Shown: piece by piece, positions 27,312 to 36,189 of the stretch
How positions within the stretch are numbered: position 1 is the first letter of the stretch
Layout of the letters: each line of letters starts with the position of its first letter
Origin: Pseudochryseolinea flava
GTDB taxonomy: Bacteria; Bacteroidota; Bacteroidia; Cytophagales; Cyclobacteriaceae
Assembly (NCBI RefSeq): GCF_003286915.1
Contig: NZ_QMFY01000016.1
Span: 1-64,000 of the forward strand
Length of the DNA: 64,000 bases
Direction of reading: 5' to 3'
The notes under the pieces: generated by a model
Database searches by the model: none
The model's input: only the letters and a program-made list of their open reading frames with translations
Told to the model about the DNA's origin: nothing
Made by a program: the position numbers and the translations under genes

Positions 27312-28811
27312 ATGGCTCATCATCACGCAGAAGTTCAAGAAGAACATTATATTTTCAAGCCGGAGACTAAACGCAAACTCTTCATGCTCCTTATTGCTGG
27401 AGTGGTATTGTTTGCTTTGGGTCTATTCATGGCCATCTCTTCAGAAGGAAAACATGAAGGTGGTGATCATCATGCGGCAACAAACAGTCATCAACTGGTG
27501 GCGAGTGTTGCGCAAGATTCTGTTGCATCCGATAGCGTTGCAGCAACCGATCATCATGCTACTGAAAACCCTTCCGATAAGTCTGCGGAACACAGCGATG
27601 CGCATGCTGCAGAACATGCTGCACCTGCTCACGGTGGAGAACACCATGCCGCTGGCGGTCATCATGACGAAACACCAACGTGGAAGAAACGTCTTTTCTC
27701 GACGCTTTGGCATAACAACGTATTCTTCGCAGGTCTCGGTATCATCGGCCTTTTCTTCGTGGCGATTCAATACGCAGCGCAAGCAGGTTGGTCAGTAGGC
27801 GTGAAGCGCGTTGGACTAGCTTTAGGAAGCTGGATTCCATTCGCCGGTATCCTCATGTTAGGTCTTTACTTTTTAACACACCACGATATTTTCCACTGGA
27901 CGCACAGCTATCTCTATGGTGAGAAACTTGCTGATGGTTCAGTGAATCCTGGTCACGACGAAATCATCGACGGCAAAGCACCGTTCTTCTTCTGGCCATT
28001 GGCTGGTGGTACTTTCCCATTGTTCTTCATCGTTCGTATGGTAGTATTCTTCGGTGGTTGGTATATTTTCTTCAACGTGATCAAAAAGAACATGTTGAAA
28101 GAAGATCTCGAAAACACAACTGCATACTGGTTTAAAATCAGAGGTATTTCAGCATGGTTCCTAATCTTCTTTGCGGTGAGCTCTTCAGTAGCGGCATGGG
28201 ATTGGGTAATGAGTATTGATACACACTGGTTCTCAACGATGTTCGGCTGGTATGTATTTGCGAGCTGGTGGGTAACAGGTTTGGCGACGATCACACTCAT
28301 CGTTGTGTTGTTGAAAAATGCTGGCTACCTCAAAATTGTGAACTCAAATCACCTTCACGATCTTGGTAAATTCTGCTTTGCATTTTCTATTTTCTGGACA
28401 TACATCTGGTTTGGTCAGTTCCTCTTGATTTACTATGCAAACATTCCGGAAGAAGTAACATACTTCATGGAAAGAATGCGTAATAGTCCTTATAGCTGGA
28501 TCTTCTACCTGAACTTGATTGTAAACTTCGTGTTGCCATTCTTGATGTTGATGACACGCGATGCAAAACGTCAGCTCTCGATGTTGCGCGTGGTATGTCC
28601 AATCATCATTATCGGTCACTGGTTCGATTTCTTCAACATGGTTACACCGGGTGTAATGAAAGAGAATGGCGTCCTCGGTTTGCTTGAAATAGGTACAGCA
28701 TTGATTTTCGCCGCTACCTTCCTGTTGGTAGTGTTAGGCGCGCTGTCTAAAATGCCATTGTTTGGTAAGCATGATCCAATGTTACAGGAAAGTATTAATC
28801 ACCACATTTAA
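27312..28811 (+). CDS. actF: Alternative complex III subunit ActF (second NrfD-like) with His-rich loop
   Basis: The 499-residue membrane protein is the second NrfD-like subunit and carries about ten helices. Typical segments are FFFWPLAGGTFPLFFIVRM near residue 220 and FLIYYANIPEEVTYFMERM near residue 375. Between the first helix (about 22-41) and the second (about 135-155) lies a loop of about 80 residues with 14 histidines, alanine and acid residues. Such a region is not needed for the fold and may be an exported metal-binding or flexible segment. Last of the act genes, 17 bases before coxB. Confidence 0.92.
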   Translation: MAHHHAEVQEEHYIFKPETKRKLFMLLIAGVVLFALGLFMAISSEGKHEGGDHHAATNSHQLVASVAQDSVASDSVAATDHHATENPSDKSAEHSDAHAAEHAAPAHGGEHHAAGGHHDETPTWKKRLFSTLWHNNVFFAGLGIIGLFFVAIQYAAQAGWSVGVKRVGLALGSWIPFAGILMLGLYFLTHHDIFHWTHSYLYGEKLADGSVNPGHDEIIDGKAPFFFWPLAGGTFPLFFIVRMVVFFGGWYIFFNVIKKNMLKEDLENTTAYWFKIRGISAWFLIFFAVSSSVAAWDWVMSIDTHWFSTMFGWYVFASWWVTGLATITLIVVLLKNAGYLKIVNSNHLHDLGKFCFAFSIFWTYIWFGQFLLIYYANIPEEVTYFMERMRNSPYSWIFYLNLIVNFVLPFLMLMTRDAKRQLSMLRVVCPIIIIGHWFDFFNMVTPGVMKENGVLGLLEIGTALIFAATFLLVVLGALSKMPLFGKHDPMLQESINHHI

Positions 28812-28827
28812 TTTATAAGACACTGCT

Positions 28828-29901
28828 ATGATGAGTTTGATTATTGGTCTTGGTGCGATACTGGTACTTGGGGTCCTGTACATGATCTTCAGAGTAACCA
28901 ATCTCGTTGCCATTGCAAAAGGAGTTAAAGATGATAAGGTAGGCCCTAACAATAGCCTTCACGGTGTATTGTTCATCATCTTCATGGTCGTGAGTCTGGT
29001 AGCTTTCTTCTGGTACTCTTTCGCCCATTTCGATGGTTACACCCTTCCAATTGCCTCTGTGCATGGTAAGGAAACCGACCACTTATTCTGGGTAACCATG
29101 GCGATCACAGTGGCAGCATTTGTGATCATCAGTATCATCATGTTTGTATTCATCTATCAATACAGATATAAAGAAGGTCGTCGTGCGAAATTCTATCCAG
29201 ATAATCACTATTTGGAATTGACTTGGACGGTTGTACCGGCGATCGTATTGACCGTGTTGATCTTCACAGGTCTTAGCACTTGGAACGATATTACCAGCCC
29301 TGCAAAGAAGAATGCTGAAGTAATTGAGATCGTCGGTCAACAATTCGCTTGGACAGCGCGCTACCCTGGCGTGAAGGACAACCAACTTGGTAAGGTGAAT
29401 TTTAAACTCATCGATAACTTCGGAAATGAATTCGGACTTGACCTCGCGGATAAGAACTCATACGATGACTTTAAGTCGTTGGAGTTACACATTCCAAAAG
29501 GAAAAGAAGTGTTGTTGAAAATTCGTGCGAAGGACGTGTTACACAGTGTATTCTTGCCACACTTCCGCGTGAAGATGGATGCGGTACCAGGTATGCAAAC
29601 ACAATTCAAGTTTGTAGCAACCAAGACAACAAAGGAAATGCGTCTTGAAACCAGCAACCCTGACTTTAACTACGAACTCGCATGTACTGAAATTTGCGGA
29701 CAAGGTCACTTCTCGATGAAGATGCCAGTCGTAGTTGACGAGTGGGATGACTATGTGAAGTGGAAGCAAGCGCAAGAGACGTGGTTGAAGCAGAACCCGA
29801 AATATCTCGACAAGGTACCAGCTGACTTAAGAGAAGCTGCGATGATCAAAGCAGGTTTGGAGAAAGATCCAGGCGCTACAGTAGCATCCGTGAACGAATA
29901 A
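28828..29901 (+). CDS. coxB: Cytochrome c oxidase subunit II
   Basis: Subunit II carries the CuA centre that accepts electrons from cytochrome c. The 357-residue product has four hydrophobic segments near residues 3-23, 48-68, 88-110 and 127-150, so two more than the usual pair, as is common in Bacteroidota. The CuA site is CTEICGQGHFSM near residue 285, containing the two Cys, His and Met ligands, and the upstream His is likely in VLHSVFLPH near residue 237. There is no cytochrome c domain at the C-terminus, in line with direct electron transfer from ActE. It precedes coxA by 31 bases. Confidence 0.95.
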   Translation: MMSLIIGLGAILVLGVLYMIFRVTNLVAIAKGVKDDKVGPNNSLHGVLFIIFMVVSLVAFFWYSFAHFDGYTLPIASVHGKETDHLFWVTMAITVAAFVIISIIMFVFIYQYRYKEGRRAKFYPDNHYLELTWTVVPAIVLTVLIFTGLSTWNDITSPAKKNAEVIEIVGQQFAWTARYPGVKDNQLGKVNFKLIDNFGNEFGLDLADKNSYDDFKSLELHIPKGKEVLLKIRAKDVLHSVFLPHFRVKMDAVPGMQTQFKFVATKTTKEMRLETSNPDFNYELACTEICGQGHFSMKMPVVVDEWDDYVKWKQAQETWLKQNPKYLDKVPADLREAAMIKAGLEKDPGATVASVNE

Positions 29902-29932
29902 GAAGCAGTAAGAACTAAGATTTAACAACGAC

Positions 29933-31819
29933 ATGGCAACAACTGATATTCACATTCACTCAGACGTTCATCATCACGGTGATCATGATCACGAGCATGA
30001 GCATCATGAAGGTAACTTCTGGACAACTTATATCTTCAGCCAGGACCACAAGGTAATTGCGAAGCAGTTCCTTATTACCGGTATTTTCTGGGCATTGATT
30101 GGTGGTGTTCTTTCCGTGATCTTCCGCCTGCAGCTTGGATTTCCGGAGTCTAATATTTCATGGTTGAAACCACTTCTTGGCGGCTGGATTACAGCGGATG
30201 GTAAACTCGATCCTCAATTCTACCTTGCATTGGTTACGATGCACGGTACCATCATGGTGTTCTTCGTATTGACAGCCGGCTTGAGCGGTACGTTCTCAAA
30301 CTTCCTTATTCCGTTGCAAATCGGAGCCCGCGATATGGCGTCAGGATTCTTGAACATGCTTTCTTACTGGTTCTTCTTTATCTCAAGCGTGTTGATGTTC
30401 ATCTCGTTGTTCATTTCTACTGGCCCTGCTAGTGGTGGTTGGACTGTTTACCCGCCTTTGAGCGCGTTAGAACAAGCGATTAGCGGTTCTGGATTAGGGA
30501 TGACCCTATGGCTTGTTGCCATGGCTTTCTTTATCGCTAGCTCTTTGTTGGGAAGTATCAACTATATCTCAACAGTCATCAATATGCGTACTCGCGGTAT
30601 GTCGTTTACAAAACTCCCACTCACAATTTGGGCGTTCTTCTTCACGGCGATCATCGGTGTGCTTTCATTCCCAGTACTATTTGCAGCAGCATTGTTATTG
30701 ATCTTCGACAGAAGTTTCGGTACAAGCTTCTTCTTATCCGATATCTACATCAACGGTGAGCCATTGGCGCACGAAGGTGGTAGCCCAATTTTGTTCCAGC
30801 ACTTGTTCTGGTTCCTTGGTCACCCTGAAGTGTACATCGTATTGCTTCCAGCACTTGGAATTTCATCTGAGATCATTGCCACGAATTCGCGTAAGCCAAT
30901 CTTCGGTTATAAGGCCATGATCGGTTCGATGCTCTTCATTGCGATCTTATCGTTCATCGTGTGGGCTCACCACATGTTTGTAACGGGTATGAATCCATTC
31001 TTAGGATCAATCTTCATGTTGTTGACGCTTATCATTGCGGTACCTTCTGCGGTGAAGATCTTCAACTATGTGACAACACTGTGGAAGGGTAACATTCGCT
31101 TTACACCTGCGATGCTCTTCTCGATCGGTCTTGTTTCATTCTTCTTGACTGGTGGTATTACCGGTATTTTCCTTGGTAACTCTGCGATCGATATTCAATT
31201 ACACGATACATACTTCGTAGTAGCTCACTTCCACTTGGTAATGGGTAGCGCCTCTTTCTTCGGTATGCTTGCTGGTATCTACCACTGGTTCCCGAAAATG
31301 TTCGGCAGAATGATGAACGAAGGTCTTGGTCAATTGCACTTCTGGTTGACGTTCATCGGTGTTTACCTCGTCTTCTTCCCGATGCACTATATTGGTATCG
31401 CTGGTTTCCCAAGAAGATACTACTCATGGACAAATTTTGATACATTCTCAGGCTTTACCGATTTGAATATGTTGGTAAGTTCTGCGGCGATTGCAACATT
31501 GGCTGCGCAGTTCATCTTCTTGTTTAACTTCTTCTACAGCATGTTCCGTGGTCGCTTGGCGCCCATTAACCCTTGGAATGCGACTACGCTTGAGTGGACA
31601 ACACCACGTAATCCAGGTCACGGAAACTGGCCGGGCGAAATCCCTGCCGTATATCGTTGGCCATACGACTACAGCAAGCCTGGTGCAAAAGAAGACTTCA
31701 TTCCTCAGACTGTTCCTTACTCGGAAACACCTGAGTCTAACCTTCCGCATGAAACTAAATTGATCAAGTTAGAGTCATCCAATGGCGATAACGCGATCAT
31801 TGTAGAAGGAAGTCACTAA
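29933..31819 (+). CDS. coxA: Cytochrome c oxidase subunit I with His-rich N-terminus
   Basis: CoxA holds the haem a and the haem a3-CuB centre where oxygen is reduced. The 628-residue product has 12 or so helices and the motifs LVTMHGTIMVFF (haem a His), GHPEVYIVLLP near residue 298 with the His-Tyr crosslink, WAHHMF near residue 344 for CuB, and HDTYFVVAHFHLVMG near residue 424. The first 26 residues contain ten histidines mixed with Asp and Glu. The gene is followed by a hairpin (31835-31888) before ctaA. Confidence 0.96.
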   Translation: MATTDIHIHSDVHHHGDHDHEHEHHEGNFWTTYIFSQDHKVIAKQFLITGIFWALIGGVLSVIFRLQLGFPESNISWLKPLLGGWITADGKLDPQFYLALVTMHGTIMVFFVLTAGLSGTFSNFLIPLQIGARDMASGFLNMLSYWFFFISSVLMFISLFISTGPASGGWTVYPPLSALEQAISGSGLGMTLWLVAMAFFIASSLLGSINYISTVINMRTRGMSFTKLPLTIWAFFFTAIIGVLSFPVLFAAALLLIFDRSFGTSFFLSDIYINGEPLAHEGGSPILFQHLFWFLGHPEVYIVLLPALGISSEIIATNSRKPIFGYKAMIGSMLFIAILSFIVWAHHMFVTGMNPFLGSIFMLLTLIIAVPSAVKIFNYVTTLWKGNIRFTPAMLFSIGLVSFFLTGGITGIFLGNSAIDIQLHDTYFVVAHFHLVMGSASFFGMLAGIYHWFPKMFGRMMNEGLGQLHFWLTFIGVYLVFFPMHYIGIAGFPRRYYSWTNFDTFSGFTDLNMLVSSAAIATLAAQFIFLFNFFYSMFRGRLAPINPWNATTLEWTTPRNPGHGNWPGEIPAVYRWPYDYSKPGAKEDFIPQTVPYSETPESNLPHETKLIKLESSNGDNAIIVEGSH

Positions 31820-31834
31820 TTCGAAAAACATCAT

Positions 31835-31888
31835 AAGGTTTCAGATAAAGGTCCCTTACCATGTCGGTAAGCCTTCGTCTGAAACCTT
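31835..31888 (+). terminator. Extended hairpin between coxA and ctaA
   Basis: AAGGTTTCAGA (31835-31845) pairs perfectly with TCTGAAACCTT (31878-31888). Inside, AAGG (31848-31851) pairs with CCTT (31872-31875) and TTACC (31856-31860) with GGTAA (31866-31870), making one long stem-loop. It is followed by AATCTTTT rather than a strong T-run, so it may be a partial terminator or an mRNA-processing or stabilising structure. No separate promoter for ctaA is visible after it. Confidence 0.7.
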
Positions 31889-31903
31889 AATCTTTTAATA
31901 GGC

Positions 31904-32911
31904 ATGCGATCATTTAGAAAACTCACACTGTCGACGCTCGTTGCTGTGTACATCCTCATCCTCGTGGGTGGCATTGTGCGTAGTACTGGCTCTGGTATGG
32001 GATGTCCGGATTGGCCGCGTTGCTTTGGAAGTTGGGTTCCACCTACAAGCGTAGAAGAACTTCCGGCGAACTATAAAGAGATTTATTCTGAACATCGTAA
32101 TAAGAAAAATCAGAAGTTCGCGAAGTACCTCACGGCTTTTGGAATGGAAGATACCGCTGCGAAGATCTTGAACGATCCCAACGTATTGGAGGAAGCGGAT
32201 TTCAACCCCGTGAAGACATTGATCGAGTACATCAATCGCATTGTCGGCGTCATTATTGGCTTTCTGATTTTTGCTGTCTTTATATCGTCATTGAAGTTTA
32301 GAAAGTTTGAGGTACGTCTTACGATCATCGCCTTTCTTACATTTTTATTGGTAGGCATCCAAGGGTGGATTGGATCCGTTGTGGTGTCTACAAACTTGAC
32401 ACCTTGGGTGATCACCGTGCATATGTTTCTGGCGTTGGTGATTGTGGCGCTTTTGATTTACCTCTATCATGAAGCTGGGGAAATTTATTCGATTAAATCT
32501 ACCATCGGATTTTGGTGGTTATTATCGTGTATCGTTGTGTTGCTTGTGCAAATTCTTTTAGGCACACAGGTGCGAGAGGGGATAGATGTTGTGGCGACCC
32601 TGTTAGCACGAGAGCAGTGGATAGAAAATTTAGGTCAATCGTTTAGAATACATCGTTCGTTCTCATGGTTGGTATTACTGCTTCATGTAGGACTTATTTT
32701 GAGATTGCTGAAAACTGGGGGGCCAAAAGTTTTCCCTCTAACCCTAATCCTGTTAATTTTGGGAACAATTTTGACGGGTCTTGGAATGGCTTTTTTTGCA
32801 GTTCCGCCCTTTCTTCAACCGGTACATTTGCTGCTCGCCACCATTACCTTCGGCATGCAGTTTCTGCTCTTGTTGAAGGTAAATCGTAAAGAAGAACCTG
32901 TAGGAATTTAA
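31904..32911 (+). CDS. ctaA: Haem A synthase
   Basis: CtaA (COX15) oxidises a methyl group of haem O to make haem A. The 335-residue membrane protein has eight hydrophobic segments. Conserved family segments include VGGIVRSTGSGMGCPDWPRCFG near the N-terminus, EYINRIVGV near residue 109 with the key Glu, TVHMFLALV near residue 170, RIHRSFSW near residue 250 and PVHLLLATI near residue 307, giving the paired haem-ligand histidines. It lies three bases before ctaB and after the oxidase genes it serves. Confidence 0.94.
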   Translation: MRSFRKLTLSTLVAVYILILVGGIVRSTGSGMGCPDWPRCFGSWVPPTSVEELPANYKEIYSEHRNKKNQKFAKYLTAFGMEDTAAKILNDPNVLEEADFNPVKTLIEYINRIVGVIIGFLIFAVFISSLKFRKFEVRLTIIAFLTFLLVGIQGWIGSVVVSTNLTPWVITVHMFLALVIVALLIYLYHEAGEIYSIKSTIGFWWLLSCIVVLLVQILLGTQVREGIDVVATLLAREQWIENLGQSFRIHRSFSWLVLLLHVGLILRLLKTGGPKVFPLTLILLILGTILTGLGMAFFAVPPFLQPVHLLLATITFGMQFLLLLKVNRKEEPVGI

Positions 32912-32914
32912 GAC

Positions 32915-33820
32915 ATGGTAGCCGGACAAACCGACCAACTTTCAGGACTTGCCCTCGTAGGCTTAAAAAGCAGAGCTTATTTCGAGCTGTTAAAATTCAG
33001 ACTTTCCTTTTTGGTATCGTTTTCTTGTGCATTCGGTTATGTGTTAGCCTCACCGTCCTTTGCAAGTATCAACCTGTTGGACTTGGCCATGGTTTTCATC
33101 GGTGGATTCCTGGTGTCTGGTGCTTCTGTAACGATCAATCAGATTATCGAAATAGAACTTGATAAAGTGATGACCCGCACCATGACAAGACCGCTTCCCA
33201 CAGGACGTCTGTCAATCCAAGAAGCAATGGTGTTTGCTGTGATTTGCTTCGTTGCCGGTATCGCGATTCTCATCACTTTCACAAATGTGCTCACCACGAT
33301 GCTTTCCGTGGTATCGATGATTTTATACAGCTTTGTATACACACCATTAAAGCGTGTTGGACCGATCGCCGTTTTTGTTGGCGCAATTCCTGGAGCGCTA
33401 CCACCACTCTTAGGTTGGACTGCTGCTACAGGAAGTATCACGCACGAGGCACTTATCATTTTTGGAATACAATTCATCTGGCAGTTTCCGCACTTCTGGG
33501 CTATTGCCTGGGTTGCGGATGATGATTATAAAAAAGCGGGATTCAAATTGCTTCCTTCCGGTGGGCAAAAAGATCTGAATACTGCGATTCAAATTATGAT
33601 CTACACGATGTTCCTTATTCCACTGGGGCTGTTACCAGCAACATTTGGGATTACAGGTACGGCGTCCGCCATCGTGGCCACCGTATGCGGCGTGCTTTTC
33701 TTCGCGCAGACTTTTTCATTGATGAAATCCGGTGACCGTAAGTCGGCGCTGAAGATTATGTTTGGATCATTCTTGTATTTGCCGATTGTACAAATCGCTT
33801 ATTTGTTGAATAAGATTTGA
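32915..33820 (+). CDS. ctaB: Protohaem IX farnesyltransferase (haem O synthase)
   Basis: CtaB/CyoE attaches a farnesyl group to haem B to make haem O, the substrate of CtaA. The 301-residue prenyltransferase has about eight helices, the first active-site motif as NQIIEIELDKVMTRTMTRPLP near residue 70 (the usual form has more Asp residues) and the second acidic motif VADDDYKKAGFKLLP near residue 195. It follows ctaA by three bases, and coxC follows 27 bases after it. Confidence 0.94.
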   Translation: MVAGQTDQLSGLALVGLKSRAYFELLKFRLSFLVSFSCAFGYVLASPSFASINLLDLAMVFIGGFLVSGASVTINQIIEIELDKVMTRTMTRPLPTGRLSIQEAMVFAVICFVAGIAILITFTNVLTTMLSVVSMILYSFVYTPLKRVGPIAVFVGAIPGALPPLLGWTAATGSITHEALIIFGIQFIWQFPHFWAIAWVADDDYKKAGFKLLPSGGQKDLNTAIQIMIYTMFLIPLGLLPATFGITGTASAIVATVCGVLFFAQTFSLMKSGDRKSALKIMFGSFLYLPIVQIAYLLNKI

Positions 33821-33847
33821 GGGGTTGAATAAATAAAAATAGAAGAG

Positions 33848-34441
33848 ATGGCTATCGATATTAAAATAGTTGAAGAAGCGAAGAAGCCCATTGCCATGCA
33901 TCCGAAGAAGTTTGCATTGTGGCTTTTCATTGCAACCGTAGTAATGGTTTTTGCTGCGCTTACAAGTGCATATATCGTTAGACAGTCTAACGGAAGCTGG
34001 CTTGTGTTTGACTTGCCCAATATGTTTTGGGTAAATACAGCCATCATCTTGGCGAGTAGTCTCACGATGCATTGGGCCTATGTATCGGCCAAGCAGGATA
34101 AGATCGACGTCACGAAATTGGCGATTACACTCACGACGATACTAGGTACTGCATTTCTTGTGGGACAGTTCTTTGCGTGGGGTCAACTGGTGGATAATCA
34201 AATTTACCTTCGCGGAAAGGATGCCACAGCAGTGTCGGGATCCTTCCTATACGTGATCTCATGGCTCCATTGGCTTCACGTGATCAGTGGTGTTGTTGTG
34301 CTGGTGGTGTCTACAACCTCTGTTTTTAGGCTAAAAGCGAACTCAAAAAACCTTTTGGGGCTAGAAATGTGCGCAACGTATTGGCATTTTTTGGATGTTC
34401 TTTGGCTATATTTGTTCGTCTTTTTATTATTGAACCGTTAA
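33848..34441 (+). CDS. Cytochrome c oxidase subunit III, short paralogue
   Basis: The 197-residue protein has five hydrophobic segments (near residues 22-42, 60-78, 93-115, 138-158 and 175-195). WLHWLHVISGVVVL near residue 138 and YWHFLDVLWLYLFVF near residue 178 match subunit III. The family norm is seven helices, so this is a five-helix form. It is followed after 72 bases by a second subunit III gene; such pairs occur in other Bacteroidota oxidase loci. The division of labour between them is not known. Confidence 0.9.
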   Translation: MAIDIKIVEEAKKPIAMHPKKFALWLFIATVVMVFAALTSAYIVRQSNGSWLVFDLPNMFWVNTAIILASSLTMHWAYVSAKQDKIDVTKLAITLTTILGTAFLVGQFFAWGQLVDNQIYLRGKDATAVSGSFLYVISWLHWLHVISGVVVLVVSTTSVFRLKANSKNLLGLEMCATYWHFLDVLWLYLFVFLLLNR

Positions 34442-34513
34442 TGGGAAGGCGAGTGGAGAGCCGGTAGTGTAGCATTAGAACTTGATTAATTGAAATAACT
34501 TTTAAAACGTAAT

Positions 34514-35257
34514 ATGGCAAGTACTTCAGTGGCAACAGCTCCCGGTAGGAGCGAATGGGATGGTGGATCATCACCAATGGGCGCCAGCTATGGCAAACTC
34601 ATGATGTGGTTTTTCTTATTGTCCGATGCTTTTACTTTCTCTGCACTCCTGATCACTTATGGTTTGGTACGCTCTGCACATAAAGCATTTGATTACACTG
34701 GCGAGTTTGTGTTTTCGCAGAACTACTGGCCAGTACCTGAAAAAGTTTATGAAGCTGTACCTTTTCTAGAAGGTTATGCTTTGCCACTGGTATTCGTTGG
34801 TATCATGACATTCATTTTGATCATGAGCTCTGTAACGATGGTGTTGGCTGTTGAAGCTGGTCACCGTATGGATCGTAAAGCTGTTGAAAAATGGATGCTC
34901 TGGACCATCCTCGGTGGTGTTGCCTTCTTGAGCTGCCAAGCTTGGGAGTGGGCTCACTTTATCCACGGATCACACCACGGATCAGCTGTTGCAGAAGGAA
35001 CTACATTCTTTGGTGCGAACCTCGTTCAAAACCAATACGGACCTCCTGCGTTTGCTGACTTCTTCTTCTTCATCACAGGTTTCCACGGCTTCCACGTATT
35101 TAGCGGGGTTTGCTTAAACTTTCTCATCTACTACAATACGGTAATGGGTGTTTACGATCGTCGTGGCCACTATGAAATGGTAGAAAAAGTAGGTCTCTAC
35201 TGGCACTTTGTAGATTTGGTGTGGGTATTCGTATTTACCTTCTTCTACCTTGTCTAA
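34514..35257 (+). CDS. Cytochrome c oxidase subunit III, long paralogue
   Basis: The 247-residue protein has five to six hydrophobic segments, and the segments WEWAHFIHGS near residue 145, GFHGFHVFSGVCLNF near residue 192 and YWHFVDLVWVFVFTFFYL at the C-terminus mark subunit III. Compared with the paralogue just upstream it has a longer loop between the second and third helices (about residues 55-90). Subunit III stabilises the oxygen centre during turnover. It is followed by the subunit IV gene after 44 bases. Confidence 0.92.
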   Translation: MASTSVATAPGRSEWDGGSSPMGASYGKLMMWFFLLSDAFTFSALLITYGLVRSAHKAFDYTGEFVFSQNYWPVPEKVYEAVPFLEGYALPLVFVGIMTFILIMSSVTMVLAVEAGHRMDRKAVEKWMLWTILGGVAFLSCQAWEWAHFIHGSHHGSAVAEGTTFFGANLVQNQYGPPAFADFFFFITGFHGFHVFSGVCLNFLIYYNTVMGVYDRRGHYEMVEKVGLYWHFVDLVWVFVFTFFYLV

Positions 35258-35301
35258 TTTGATTGATTAAAAGATTACAGAAATTATAAAGCTTACTAAA
35301 G

Positions 35302-35631
35302 ATGGCTCATTCTGAAGAAACGGTTCATATCAATGTTCTTCCACCAGATAAAGAGAAGATCAAAAAACTGTGGATGACAGCGCTATGGATGTTGATCATT
35401 ACAATTGTTGAATTTATCATCGCGTTCACGATGGATCACGGCCAATTCAAAGTTTGGCTCTTCATCGGGTTGACGATCGTAAAAGCAGCTTTCATCGTGG
35501 GTGAATTCATGCACTTACGTTACGAAGTGAAAGTACTATTCTGGTCTATCCTTATTCCTTTGGTATTCATCGTTTGGATGCTTGTTGCTTTCGTCTACGA
35601 AGGCGTTGCAATCGGAAATGCAAGATTCTAA
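35302..35631 (+). CDS. Cytochrome c oxidase subunit IV (CyoD-like)
   Basis: The 109-residue protein has three hydrophobic segments near residues 24-43, 50-65 and 76-98, and MHLRYEVKVLFW near residue 70 is typical of the prokaryotic subunit IV/CyoD family. It is a small structural subunit of haem-copper oxidases. It closes the ctaA-to-cox4 run, and a strong terminator follows 24 bases after its stop. Confidence 0.9.
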   Translation: MAHSEETVHINVLPPDKEKIKKLWMTALWMLIITIVEFIIAFTMDHGQFKVWLFIGLTIVKAAFIVGEFMHLRYEVKVLFWSILIPLVFIVWMLVAFVYEGVAIGNARF

Positions 35632-35654
35632 TAGTCCACTATAATATTATCTGG

Positions 35655-35691
35655 AAAAGGCTTAGGTGGTCACTTAAGCCTTTTTCTTTTT
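35655..35691 (+). terminator. Rho-independent terminator after the oxidase genes
   Basis: AAAAGGCTTA (35655-35664) pairs perfectly with TAAGCCTTTT (35675-35684), with a ten-base loop, followed by TCTTTT. It closes the transcription unit ending with the subunit IV gene. The next gene starts ten bases later, so its promoter would have to overlap this hairpin or it relies on readthrough. Confidence 0.88.
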
Positions 35692-35701
35692 AGTCCGTCA
35701 C

Positions 35702-36187
35702 ATGAAAAGTAAATTCATATACTTATTCTTAGCGCTCCTTCTACCAGGATGCATCTTTGTATTTCTCAAGCTATTTGGGCGAAATGAATTTGCCGTAGCA
35801 CCACTATATCAGTCAGCTCCTCCAACTGTTACGGGATGCTCGAATGTTACGTTACCCTATTCCGTACCCGATACTGTTTTATCGACATTGAATTTTGGTC
35901 GCGACAAGCTTGTTGTCGTTATCTTTGATGAAACGACAGTCGATGGACGAGCACAGATAGATCGTGTTACTGACGAGATCAAAGACGATGCAGTACACAT
36001 CATTCATCACACATCATTAGATGTAAAAACGTCGTCGTGGAAGCGTTGTACATTCTTCCTTGCCGAGCCTCGTAATACCGTATTGGTTGACGCGCAGGGA
36101 AAAATTCGTGGCGAATACACCATGAGCGATCGGGAAGAGGTTGATCGCTTATTAACAGAAATAACAATCATACTTAAGAAATATTAG
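35702..36187 (+). CDS. SCO-like lipoprotein lacking the copper-binding cysteines
   Basis: SCO proteins deliver copper to, or reduce, the CuA site of CoxB. This 161-residue protein looks like a shortened SCO: a lipobox LPGC (Cys about residue 17), LPYSVPDTVLSTLN before the thioredoxin-like core, and the C-terminal VLVDAQGKIRGEYTMSDREEVDRLL, which matches the SCO end. The segment where SCO has CxxxC reads IFDETTVDGR, and no later SCO-type His ligand is seen. It is also about 50 residues shorter than usual. Its place beside the cox genes supports the family call; copper binding through the normal site does not seem possible. Confidence 0.72.
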   Translation: MKSKFIYLFLALLLPGCIFVFLKLFGRNEFAVAPLYQSAPPTVTGCSNVTLPYSVPDTVLSTLNFGRDKLVVVIFDETTVDGRAQIDRVTDEIKDDAVHIIHHTSLDVKTSSWKRCTFFLAEPRNTVLVDAQGKIRGEYTMSDREEVDRLLTEITIILKKY

Positions 36188-36189
36188 AC

